64,000 nt of DNA from Cladobotryum mycophilum (taxonomy: Eukaryota > Ascomycota > Sordariomycetes > Hypocreales > Hypocreaceae). The DNA lies in assembly GCA_036429605.1 (NCBI GenBank), contig JAVFKD010000015.1, positions 2,999,421 through 3,063,420 on the forward strand, written 5' to 3'. The notes under the pieces are model-generated. The model worked only from the letters and a program-made list of their open reading frames with translations, was not told the DNA's origin and ran no database searches. This document shows positions 11,897 through 23,108 of the stretch, one piece after another (within the stretch, counting starts at the first letter, position 1; each line of letters begins with the position of its first letter). The translations under genes and the position numbers were made by a program.

Positions 11897-12803
11897 GCGG
11901 CGGCGGAGTAAAAGACTGCGTTCTGGCGTTTCGGGTTGCGGATTGATGATGACATGAAGTTGTACTCCGCGTTGTATTGTAGTGTATTATATGCAGTGGT
12001 TGGACTTGGAATGAAGTTGTGTCTATGTTGTGCGGAGTTGCTCGTTCTCGCTCTCGCTTACGAGTTCACAAGTTGACCCGAGAGGCCGTTCCAACGGTAG
12101 CTGTGGTTGATAGAATCTTTCATAGTGGTAAAAAGAAGGGGAAAAAATTCCAAGATTCTCTAGTTGTCACTGGATTTAAAGACGATTGCCTTGGATAATC
12201 TGCATTAATCAGCTAAACGGAAATACTTGACATGTTTTGCATTTTGTGTCTGTGTTTTTAATCGAGGAGATTATCTCTTAAGATGCCAATTATTAATCCG
12301 TATGCTTAATAATCAGATCTATCTATTCCAGATTAAGCATTTCACCATCAAACCATAGCGCCCTTCAATCCATGGGATGAATTCATGGTGGACCCAGACA
12401 AGGAGAAGGAGAAGGATTCAGGGCAAGTTTGGCCGCGCCCGAAGCGCTTCTAGCGCCAACCCTCTCACTATCAACCTGTGGCCTAACCTAATGCTGAGGG
12501 TTGGTAAAGTCATGGTGGAATCGTCCGTCTGCGGAAACGAAAAGCGTTGGAGGCGGAGAAAGTTGCAGATGAGATCACTCTTGACATTGTATGGGTTTGT
12601 TAGTTTCTTTTTCTGGTGATGACAAAAAGGAATGTCAATGGGATTTTGAATCGTGATGTGTAAAAAGGTATAAAGGTGTCTGTTGCGACGCTCTCAAGTT
12701 GACTTACACATAACTATACACCACCAACCCCAACACACCTACCAACTCTCGACCCTATCACACTCTGCATTTTACATTATATCGGTGCTACTAATACAAT
12801 AAT
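11897..12803. other. Intergenic
   Basis: This holds the 3' flank of the membrane protein gene, an AT-rich stretch at about 12130-12350, and the CA/CT-rich leader (12700-12803) of the epimerase-like gene. An 80-codon open frame at 12377-12619 has no coding support. Confidence 0.55.
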
Positions 12804-14024
12804 ATGGCTCCCTCAAAGCTTCTCCTTACCGGTGCCACTGGCTACATGTAAGTCAACAGACTACCTCTCACCAAAGAAAAAAAGAAGAAGAAGAAGAAGA
12901 AAGAAAGAAAGAGAGAGAGAGAGAATGAAGCTCACACCATCAATAGCGGCGGCACCGTCTTGACTCGCTTCGTCAGCTCCGTATTCCCCAGCATCAAGAA
13001 CCTCTCCTACACCGTCCTCGTGCGACAGCCCGAGCAGGCCGAATACTACAAGTCTCAGGGCATCACGCCCATTCTTTTCGAGAACCTCGATCAGCTTGAT
13101 TTGCTGAAGAAGGCCGCCAGCGAGCATGACATTGTGGTCAATACTGCCAGCGCTTTTCGACCTCTAGCTGCGAGGGCGTTGATTGAGGGCCTGGCGGAGA
13201 GGAAGAAGGCTACGGGCGGTCCTGTTTACTTTATTCACGTATGTTTTATGTTTGCAATTGTCGACTTATAGTTGAATGTTTTGACGCTGATGGTCATGGA
13301 ATTACAGACTTCTGGCACTTCAAGCATTGGCAACCGTCCGGTGAGCAAGGCCTACACGGCCGAGGCAGACCACGAGTTCTCGGACAAGGACCAGGACATT
13401 TACGCCTACGAACTCATGCGCGAAGAAAAAGGACCCTACGGCCAGCGCACAGGCGACGTCGCCGTCGTCCAGGCCGGCGAGGAGCACAAGATCCCTACCT
13501 ACATCCTCATGTCGCCTACCATCTACGGCACGGGCTCGGGCGCCTACAACAAGCGCTCCATCCAAATCCCCGCGCTCGTCAAATTTGCCCTGTCAAAGGG
13601 CTACGCAGAGTACATTGGCGACGGAGCCGGCGTGTGGGACCACGCGCACGTCGACGACACCGCCGCGCTGTACGAGATCATCCTAAACAGACTCCTTGCG
13701 GGCGAGGCTCTGCCCTCCGGACGCAAGGGCATCTACTTTGTCGGCACGGGCCGCGCCTCGTGGAAGCAAGTCTCCGACGGCATCGCCAAAGCCGGCCATG
13801 AGCTCGGTGTCCTGAGGGAGGCCACCGCGCGATCCGCGGACCTGGAGGAGCTCGCGGGGGGCAGGAACGCGATGACGTTTGAGCTGGGCTTCGCGTCGAG
13901 GAGCGTGACGAAGGCGGATTTGGCAAGGGGGCTTGGGTGGAAGCCTGAGAGGACAGAGGAGGACTGGGAGAGGGGGTTTGCGGAGGAGGTGAGGGCTGCT
14001 GTTGAGGCTGCAAAGAGCGCGTAG
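12804..14024 (+). CDS. NAD(P)-binding epimerase/dehydratase-like protein (atypical SDR)
   Basis: Exons 12804-12847, 12947-13238 and 13308-14024 give 350 aa. Intron 1 (99 nt, GTAAGT...ATAG) interrupts the dinucleotide-binding loop and is filled with AAG and GA repeats; intron 2 is 69 nt (GTATGT...TACAG). Residues 9-17 read TGATGYIGG, the glycine-rich NAD(P) loop of a Rossmann fold directly after the first beta strand. Further support comes from IVVNTASAF, the strand ending in YFIHTSGTSSIG, and SPTIYGTGSGAYNK, which carries the Tyr and Lys region typical of extended/atypical SDR proteins. There is no signal peptide, so it is probably cytosolic. The substrate is unknown. The 3' half is markedly GC-rich compared with its flanks, normal for a fungal coding exon. 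Translation is intact with no frame problem. Confidence 0.88.
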
Positions 14025-14853
14025 ATGGGATGGATGTGGGGGAGTATGAGCACCACCACGAACTAGGGAGCCACTAGGTAGTTTTGAATAATTGGAATGA
14101 GTAATAGAGCAAGCATATCTAGTAATATCTCTGAGAAATTGGCATGGTGACATGGTGAGTGACATACTGCCCAGGTGCTGTATGTATGTCTTTGGTGTTG
14201 GCGAGAAAAGAATTGGTGGACTAATTGCGTCACTCTTCACCAGCGCGGGGCGATGATGTCACTGTGTATTTTTGGAGAGAAGGAGGGGCAGATCAAAGAT
14301 CAGCAGCGTCCTCCAACAGCTAGAAGCTGCAGCTATAAGCTCAAAACAATTGTCGAATAGAAGCTAGCCAGCCACGTCACACGCTAAATAATAATTGAAT
14401 TAGAAACAAAATATTTTCTTTCTCCTCAATGTTGGCCGGGTGATGAGAGGGTCTTTCAATGCAAGAGCAACGAATGCGATGATCCGATCTCTCTGTTCGG
14501 AGCTCCGAGCTTCAGTTATATAAACAATGGGGATGTTTATTGGCTTGGTATGGCCCGCCTTGCCTGAAGGGACGAATGAGGAGAGAAACTATGACTACGT
14601 ACCTACTTTGCCATGCTGGATATTCACGGTTAAATGGGACGATTTTAGGAATGCTGGTTTATAAGCAACTGCGATATCGGGCTGTGAAAACACGATGAAG
14701 CAAAGCCGAAATACGATGGAGGGAGGGTATGACGTGAAGCTTCATCATGCAGGGCTTACAAGTTCAGTTCCAGCATCACCAACCAACCCTGCGCCCCCTC
14801 CCATCTATCACATTGCATATTCAAGCACAACTACTCCAGAGTAGAAACCAATA
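14025..14853. other. Intergenic
   Basis: No gene is seen. An AT-rich segment lies near 14375-14420, and the leader of the gene at 14854 carries a CA-rich stretch from about 14765. Confidence 0.55.
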
Positions 14854-15791
14854 ATGAGCTTCACGCCAGAGACATATGACGCTGCTACAGCCTCGCAATG
14901 GCTGTTCTGCGTCACCTGCGGCGCTCAATACCCAACCGCTGACCGCGACACCCTGAAGACATGCTTCATCTGCGATGACCCGCGGCAATATGTCCCCCCT
15001 CGGGCCAATCCTTCACCACGCTGGGGGACGCAAAGGATGCGGATCATCGCAACGAGTTTGTGACCTACGAGGGCGATGATAGGATCACCTTTATTCATAC
15101 CGTGCCGCGCCTGGCTATCGGCCAGAGAGCCATCCTGATTCGCACGCCCGCGGGGAATATCCTCTGGGACTGCATCACGCTGCTCGACGAGGAGACGATT
15201 GGGCGGATCAACCAGCTCGGCGGCATCAAGGCCATGGTCATCAGTCACCCGCACTTTTACAGCTCGCACGTCCAGTGGGCCAGGGCTTTCGGCTGCCCCG
15301 TCTACATCTCCGCCGAGGACGAAAAGTGGACAACCCTAAAGTCCTCCCACCGCCTGACCCTCACGGACATCGAATCAGACGAGGTGCTCCCCGGCTCGGG
15401 CGCCAAGGCCATCAAGCTCGGCGGCCATTTCCCCGGGTCCATGGTCCTGCTCTTCGACGGCCGGCTCTTCATCGCTGACACTCTCATGACCACGCCGGCG
15501 GGGATAGGCAACTGGGCCGAGAACGCGCAGTTCGAGGCCCGCGAGAAGCCACCGGGCTTCAACACCTTTGCCTTCCTATGGAGCATACCGAACGCGATCC
15601 CCCTGGGCGCGGACGAGCTGGCCAGGATGTGGGGCATCCTCCGGGGGTACGATTTCAAGGCGACGCACGGCTTGTTCATGGGGATGGATATCGAGGATGT
15701 GCGGATCAAGGAGAGGGTGCTGGAGAGCATGAAGATTCAGATGAGGGCCATGGGACATGCGACCCATGCTCTTTTGGCGGAGACGGTTTGA
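14854..15791 (+). CDS. Metallo-beta-lactamase-fold protein with N-terminal zinc-ribbon-like segment
   Basis: The ATG at 14854 (accaataATGagc) opens the frame and TGA ends it at 15789-15791. The frame changes at the C6 run 14994-14999; one added C makes a single intronless frame of 313 codons (312 aa). Residues C19xxC22...C37xxC40 form a zinc-ribbon-like pair before the main domain. The lactamase fold is indicated by a beta-strand/Asp region (NILWDC), then HPHFYSSH at about residues 132-139, which is a variant of the family HxHxDH motif without the usual Asp. Downstream candidates for metal ligands are His192 (GGHFPGS), Asp209 (IADT) and His272 (THGLF). Members hydrolyse ester, thioester or phosphodiester bonds or act as oxidoreductases; which applies here cannot be told. 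No signal peptide is visible. As read, the sequence encodes only a 69-codon product, so the frameshift decides whether the gene works. Confidence 0.82.
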
Positions 15792-16172
15792 TGATGTGGA
15801 GAGGAGTGGAGTGGAGTGGAGTGTGGATTGTTTTTTTTGGTCCAATTTATTGTTTGCTTGATTGATTGATATGAATGAATGAGATGTGATAGGATGCGAG
15901 ATAGGGTTAATATTAAGGTTTGTTTGTTTGTGTGTGTGTGCTTATAAATTACTCGATTTGCGAGTTTTACATGATGGGTATCTTGCAAGTGTAAGAGAGA
16001 TGAGAGATGTCCCCTCCCTGAATCCAAACGCCGTAGTCAATTCTCAATTTGTGGCCCTCCTCCAATTTTTCCTTCTTTCCTTTCTTTTTTCTTTTTTCTT
16101 TCTTTCCTTTCCTTTCCCCCTTCTTCACCATGCATTTCGTTTCGTTTCATTGCACTGTCAAAGATTGACTTG
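15792..16172. other. Intergenic between convergent genes
   Basis: This is the shared 3' flank of the lactamase-fold gene (+) and the small serine-rich gene (-). It contains GGAGT repeats at 15795-15825, GT repeats near 15925-15940 and a T/C-rich tract at about 16060-16125. No gene is seen. Confidence 0.6.
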
Positions 16173-16922
16173 CTATTTGCAACTTGAAGACGATGAACAC
16201 CTGGAGTGCCTCCGCAGAAATCGTAGGCTAGACTTCTTCTTTGGCCGTGACTCGTCGTGTCGCAGGTGTCGGCTGAGCATCTCCCAGCCTTCCTCGGGGA
16301 GGTCGATGACGGAGTCATTGAGTGTGTCCAGAATAAATGGGTTTGCTGGTAACTAAGTCAGCCATCAATTTCTTTTCCTTTTCTTTTTTCTTTCTCTTTT
16401 CTTTTCTTCTTTTTCTTCTTCTCTTCTTTTCTTTTCTTCCTTTCTAGAATTCATAGGAAAAGGAGAGAGAAAGAGAGAAAAAGGGAGATGCAGAGATGCA
16501 GAGAGATAGCGAGAGAAGAAGGAGATAGAGAGAGTGAGAGAAAGAAGGCACTCACGCATAAGATCCACGGCATCATCACCAGCATTCACAGCCAGATCCA
16601 TCCTCGTCGAGTTGTAGCACCCATACCGCAGCTGCAGCTCGAGCATGCACTTCCACAGCTCCCTCGTTTCATCCGCACTCAGGCCCTCGCAGCTGTGCGT
16701 GGAAGAGATGCTGGACTGCCGGCTTCGGATAAAGCCCTGGGGCGGCGGCGGGTATGTGTATGCGTATGTGTGGGAGTAGTCTTCTGTGGCAGGGGGGATG
16801 GTGTGGTGGTTGTGGGTGTCGTTGTTGTCCTGACCGATTTCGGCGTCATGGCTCATGGTGCTCCATGTAGAGGAAATGGACGTCGAGGAAGAGGTTCGAC
16901 GAGGTTGCTTGTGTTGATACAT
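16173..16922 (-). CDS. Small hypothetical protein, Ser-rich, two exons
   Basis: Exons 16922-16556 and 16345-16173 give 179 aa. The intron (16555-16346, 210 nt) has GTGAGT, a CTGAC branch 12 nt before the acceptor TTACCAG, and keeps frame. The splice replaces a low-complexity tail by a plausible ending: after DAVDLM the protein runs through LDTLNDSVIDLPEEGW to a basic, Ser-rich end (RPKKKSSLRFLRRHSR). The first 70 residues are Ser/Thr/His/Tyr-rich and disordered, followed by a compact segment around LSADETRELWKCMLELQLRYGCYNSTRMDLA. A second in-frame ATG at codon 23 is a possible alternative start. I do not recognise the family. The intron is unusually long for this window and is built of complementary pyrimidine and purine tracts. 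Confidence 0.7.
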
Positions 16923-19900
16923 ATTTGAAGATGAGAGTGGAGGGGGATCTCACACTATCTAGTTGGGTATGATCCAAGGTGAGAGAGAGTGCAGGGTAAG
17001 ATTAAACTTGATGTAAGAGAAAAAAATCGGTCAAGAGAAAAGATTCAAAGTGCCAACATCGAGGGTCAACCCTCTCACTTATACAAAATTCTTCCTCCCA
17101 TGTAAAAGTAGATCCCAAGAGGGCGCCATTGGGAGGGGAGTGGAGGGACACACACTACACAACGCAACAGCATTGGTTCCTGGCAAGCCATTCCGCCCCC
17201 ATGATTGGACTAACACACACAGCAACTCGATCCCCATGTCTCACTCTTTTTCTTTTTTTACCGACCTAAAAAGAAGTCCTGGTGGGGTCGGGACCTTGAT
17301 GGAGGCGTGGCAGGCCGTGAGCTCCGGGTGACCTGACCTTACCTGAATCTCTCTTCTCTTCTCGGCTCACAGGGGAGGGGATGGATGGATGGATGGATGG
17401 ATGGATGGATGGGGTGTGGAGGAGGGCTTTCTTTCCCACTGTGTGTCGTCGTCCTATGAGGTGACATTTCTCACATGCCATAGGACATGAGAAGTGGGGA
17501 GGGGTGAAGACATCAGGAAAAAACGACGGCAAACTCAAAAGTTTTATTTAGAAAGGGAAAAACATTCACAGTGACAAGCCGTTGCTGTTTGTTTGTGTGT
17601 GTGTGGCAAATAAAAAGGCGATAAACTTCTTTTTTGGCTTTTGCCTTGGCTACCGCGTTTCGCCCAAGGGGTCGGGTAGATTCTGGGGGACCAGTGGCAT
17701 GTTTGGGATGCGTGTCTCGGTTCTCTCTTTTTTCTTTCTTTTTTTTTTTGTCTCTTACATGTACCAAAGGGCAACATCGCTTCCCCCTCGGAAGTGCACG
17801 AAATGGGACATGCGAAGGCCTAGGTGGGGAGGGGAGGGGGGATGGATGACTGAATGTGGTCATGATGGGCATAAAACGTCTCCATCATTTGTTGGCTGGC
17901 GATTGGTTGGCTGACCAGGGTTTTTTTTGCTTTCCGTCTTTTTTTCTCATATTGAGAGGGCTGACTGTTTTTGACTGGAACACGACTGATGATAACCCTT
18001 AATGTCTGTTCCCCCCTCCTCCTCCTCCTCCTCCATACCATACCAGGTGAATACAGTAGTCTACGTCTACCCAGGAAGAGGGGGCCGGATGGCAGCCCAA
18101 GTGCCGATTTGAGAGGTGTGGAGTAGGAAACAAGCGGCACTTGGACGGATTGTATGTTTTCGCGTAAAAATGATGACATTGTTTGCGGTATCACAGGGTC
18201 ACGGTCCCTTGAGAAAGTTGATTTGTGATACCCACACACATGAATAGATACATACTATCATTACCCATACGCAATACCATAACCAACAAGGTATGTAGTG
18301 CAACGACAAGCACGGTTCACCCACGTTTTTTTCTTTTCTTTTCTTTCTGTATATTGCCAAAATAAAAAATAAGCTGACTGTTCTTTTTAGACCAACACTT
18401 TTCCTTTTACCGTAAACCTATTACTCATACCGTATGTATGTACTACCCAAGCTGTTTAACTCTAGTTTCTAGTCGGAATGTCCCGTCTTGTTGTTTTTGT
18501 GGCCAGAGACTTTTTTTCCTTCTTTTCGTCATGTACCAACTTTTTTCAGGTTTTTTTTTTGGGGGGGGGGTCCAGCTTTGCTGATAAGACAACGCAGGGC
18601 CAAAAAGGCGGGATGGAAGGGGGGATGGATTGGACGGAGTCAGTGACCGAGTGAGTGAGTGTGACTCTGCGGGGCCTCTCATTCTGAACAAAACAACCTG
18701 GTCGTCGATCGGCAGGGTCGGAACAGGGAACAGGCTCTTTGAATAGCCCAGACGCCCGTATCGACTAGCTTTTTGTTTGTTTGGTCCCCCCATTTCTTAT
18801 GAGATGACGAGACTAGTCCTGATTCTTTTCATGCGTGTACGTACGTACGTAGTCAAACTAACGTATGCAAGTTGGGACACAAAAATAAAAACAAAACAAA
18901 AAAAAGGGCCTGATTCAAACAGGGTTTTTCTTCTTTTTATCAGATCCCCTCTTTCTTGCTTCTGCTGACCTGGCAGTTGGGATGGATGGATGGATTGGAT
19001 GGAGGAGGAAGAGGGGGAGGAATAAGTCACATACCACCGCAGCGGGAGAGACATGGGAATCCTTTCTTGGCTTAGGGAGGGTTTCATTTGGCGTCACTTG
19101 GACTGCAACACGCAGAAATGGAGAGCGGGTTCCTGAGCTGTAGGGTATCAACGCTTAGAATAACCTTTTCCAACAAAAATACGGAGCAACTCTCTCTCTC
19201 TCTGTACGAAGCCATGGCAAGAATTCATCTTTTTTTTTGGGGCCTTTTTGTTACGGCCACGGTCATGGTAAACTTGGCTCCAAGCTTTAGACACTGTGTA
19301 AGTTAAAGCATATGTGTAAGAGAGAGAGAGGGGCCACATCATCAGGCTCAGCCCTACGTGTCCACCGCCAGCCACGAGTCCAAAAAGCTGGGCTCCCAAC
19401 TATCTATCAATCGATCGAATATAGCACCATTCCTTTTTTCAGCGGAAGCACCGGAGACGGTATAGTTCGGCCAGCGGTCAAGCTCTCTCTCTCTCTCTAG
19501 AGCACTAGATATCTGCTTGTTAGACGTGGCCCCCCCGTTTGTGAATCATATTCTTTCTTTTGCTTTTCCTTTGTGGGCGCCGCCCCGGCACGGCAACTAT
19601 CGAAAAACCAGATCCCAGCCAACCGAACGAACCGGGAGCCCATCCAACGCCACCCAAAAAAACACAAGCTGCAGTAGCAAAAACAGCAAGCCCGAAAAAA
19701 GCTTGGGACCGTTCAGCTCGTTTGGCGCGTCTTGAAAGAGCATCTGACAGCTGTTCGATAGTTGGAAAGCTTGGCCATTACGTGTCTCCCGTCATCAAGA
19801 TATCATTTTGCTGCGCCTCAAAAACTAACGATTACCCCCCTCCGCTCTCTCTTTCTCTCTCTTCTCAATCTCCATATTTTGTGCCGCAAAACAAGTTGAC

Positions 19901-21430
19901 ACTTGTTGGTCCTGCAGGTGAGGTATGTTTCAAAAGTTTCTTGTTATATGTCAGTGTCAGAATTGTCAGCAAGAGTGTCAACCCCAAACAAATGGGCCCC
20001 GGTTTTGATCCTTCTTTCGCCATATAACACAGAGTTGCACCCCGTTGATGGAGACGATGAGTCAATTAATACGTGCCGAAACCACGTAGGATTTTTATTC
20101 TTCATTCCCGTCAGAAACAAAGGAGAGAAAGAAGAAGAAAAAGAAGAAAAGAGAGGAGAAAAAAAGGACCCGAAGGATTTTGCCGCTCCTTGGGAATTTC
20201 GGTTTCCCTCTTCAAGAATTCCCTCGCAGGGTGATGGAACTCGACAATCACATATTTTTTTCCCCTTCACGATACTACCATCCGGATGTCCTAAAAAGTA
20301 GTCATCATCCACGTTCCTACACGTCTGCGCCTCGGAATGGAGGGTAGTCAGGCACAGACAGGATGAAACAGGGGCGACCATGTGGCATCGCGTGCCTGAG
20401 TCGCGAATCCTCGTGACTATCGCTCAACCAAGCCTTGGGAAACATCTCCATAGGAATTTTAGGGTCCCGGCTGGTGATCCGAAGTCGAAGCTTGCGTTTC
20501 ATAGAGTCTCAGGTACAGAGCCTTGCACGGAACGTCTCATTCCCGCATGCCTTTCAACTTGGTCTCGGGCTTTCAGAGTCGCGATAATGGAGGTAGCGTC
20601 TGATATCAGTTGTGAGAGGTTTCAACTACCACCGTAACTAATTTGTGAGTAATTTACCTCTTGTGAAAGGAAAGTTCCTTGACTTGCTGGCATGAGAGGC
20701 TCCATGATAAGACACCCCGAATGCTTCACTTCATTCTTAACCACGCGCAACAGAAACGCGCAAATAGATTAAATATACAAACTATGTGCTTCTGTATTCT
20801 TCCAGCTATGGAATATAGATGGAAGACAAACATAGTAACGGATATAGAGAGGCTGTTTTGCCCTGGCCTTTGATACAGTGACTAGGCAATCACAAAGTTG
20901 ATACCATAAAGGCTTTCATCACAAAGCGACTTGTAGCGCAAGTAACAGAGTCATATATTATTCATTCATAGCAACGAAGAAATATTTTCCTTCATCACGA
21001 AAATCAATGGGGGACGTCCTGCAAGGCTACGACTCCAATTATGCGAGTCAGCGTCCAGAATGCACGCATTCCACTGCCTCCCTCAACTCCCCTGGATCTG
21101 CATACCAATCAACGCCAAGCCACGTCTGCATATTGGGCACCCATTCAAACGGCCACCAATTGAAATTTCCATTTATTAGGCCTCCAGCGGCGGTTTTTCT
21201 TCTTCTTTCGATCCGGAGAATATCCTTTGAAACTGTGGATTAGGGTGCTTGCATTAACCAACCTTTTTTGCCCAGCGAGTGACTGCAGCAGCATATCACC
21301 CATTCATTCTATCCGCACCTCCAATCCTTTGTCCTTTGTTCCTTTTCTCGCTTGCCTTTCCCAACGGTAGAGCAATATAAAATAGGCTTTCATGTATGAA
21401 TGTCTGGCAAGCTGCACGCAAGAACCAGCC
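16923..21430. other. Intergenic, 4.5 kb, low-complexity rich
   Basis: No gene is supported on either strand. The region contains an ATGG microsatellite (17381-17412), T and G runs (17742-17750, 18551-18571), GA/CT tracts near 19190-19200 and 19486-19498, purine-rich 20120-20165 and many short non-conserved open frames. It separates two divergent genes (16922 minus and 21431 plus), so it probably holds two long promoters and leaders. Confidence 0.5.
17381..17412 (+). repeat. (ATGG)8 microsatellite
   Basis: Eight uninterrupted ATGG units in intergenic DNA. Confidence 0.95.
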
Positions 21431-22706
21431 ATGTCCAACATCTCGCTCGCCATCATCGACCCAGACGGGGATACACTAGTCATTCTCCCCTACGTGGAGG
21501 AGTCCTCGCCATCTTCGGACAAGAAAATAATCGCAAGTGAATCGGGCCTTCAATTAGCGACTCCCGGGAATGAAGAACCAAATGGAGTCAATGGTCCAGA
21601 AGCTGAGCATTGTGAATGTGAATATGTTAAAAACACCACAAAATCGAACTTTGAACTGACCCCTCACAGGCGAGAGCACATTACCGCCACCACTTTCAGA
21701 AGTTCATTTCAGAGTATCGACCAAGCATCTCTCGCTGGCCTCTCGCCGCGCAAAGATCATGTTCAAGGGCCCGTACGAGGAATCCGTACCGCTGCCGACA
21801 GATGGCCTTCGCCGCTGGATATTCGAGCCCATATTCAACCCCACAGCATTCGAAATTGTCATGAACATCATACACCTGCAGACGCACAAGATACCCGACA
21901 ACCTGACACTGGTGATGATGGCCAACGTCGCGGCCATTGTGGATGATCTGGAGTGCCACAGCGCGGTGGACTTTTTCGCAAAGATCTGGCTTCACAAGCT
22001 TGGTACCAGGATACCGGATGCAGCGCAGCCTAGGGAGCTGTCGCAATGGGTGTTGATCAGTTCCGTGTTTAACCAAAGCGAGCTCTTCCAGACAGCTACA
22101 CACAGGGCGATTCTTCACAGCAAGCTTCCCATACCCTCCTTTGGACTTCCCATTCGGCCCAAAATCATCGGTATGGCAAATCACCAGAATCAGATAGCGT
22201 GGACATGTTGCTAACAAAACTTTGATAAAGAGGTCATGGAGGGTAAGAGGGAAACGGGAATTCGCCAAGTCATCGAGCAGCTCCACAAACTCATGATCAA
22301 GCTCAGCCAAGACGGCCAGTTCTGCGCCGTCGAATGCCAGTCCATGCTCCTCGGCGCCCTGGTGCAGCAGATGCACACGGCCAGGCTCCTGTCGCCCATA
22401 CCGCCCCGCCCGTTCAACGGCATCAGCCTCTGGGAGCTGCTCTGCACCGTGCGGAGCTTCAGGTCGCCCAAGATCTACTGCCCCCGCGGGCACGCGGCGT
22501 TGGGGGAGGAGGGCAACGTATGGTACCTCGAGCAGCGGAACGCCGGGTCGGCCATCAAGAGGCAGAGGAAGATTATGCCGCCGTCGTCGCCGACGCTTCC
22601 AAAGTCCCTGGTGGCTCACAAGTGTTCGCTGCAGGCCCAGATTGAGCCTGAGCTGAAACGACTGGAGTCGCAGATCAAGGGTCTGGACAGTGCCGATTTC
22701 TCATGA
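21431..22706 (+). CDS. BTB/POZ domain protein
   Basis: Exons 21431-21611, 21670-22170 and 22231-22706 give 385 aa. Intron 1 is 58 nt (GTGAAT, CTGAC branch, CTCACAG); a second GTGAAT donor at 21618 would also keep frame. Intron 2 is 60 nt (GTATGG, CTAAC branch, ATAAAG). I start at the ATG at 21431 (agccATGtcc) rather than 21392, because the protein then begins with the IDPDGDT strand typical of fungal BTB proteins. The BTB fold spans about residues 70-175: VSTKHLSLASRRAKIMFKG, then NPTAFEIVMNIIHLQT, then the helix LTLVMMANVAAIVDDLEC. The C-terminal part contains CPRGH and a coiled-coil-like end. BTB domains mediate dimerisation and often cullin-3 recruitment; no kelch, MATH or zinc-finger partner domain is visible, so the partner is unknown. 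Translation is intact. Confidence 0.85.
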
Positions 22707-23108
22707 ATCACGCGACGGAAAAGGTGTTATAATGAACGGGGGAGAGTGTTCGGAGAGATGAGAGACGATGTGACAATCTTATGCGGCGGATACCCATTGT
22801 GCTTCTGTATATTGTGGCGATATTGTGTTTTGGTACTCAGGTGGTAATGGAGTTGGCGGGATATTCTTACTGTTTACTTAAGGGTTAATTTGGGCTTTTA
22901 CATTGACATATTGACATGAATCAACTGGTTACACAATGAAATGTGAAGATCCTTTCGGAGTCTGGTCCGGAACTGCGGGGCCGTGTCCGGCCGTCCGTGG
23001 TTTCAGATCTTCCATCTAGTCGATCTAGGCAGCAGCCCCTAAGCATCAAACTACATCTCCTTTTCACGTTTCTTCTAGTGATATTTAAGGCAGGCTACCA
23101 TCTTCACA
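22707..23108. other. Intergenic
   Basis: This is the 3' flank of the BTB gene and the promoter/leader of the archaemetzincin gene. No further feature is seen. Confidence 0.6.
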
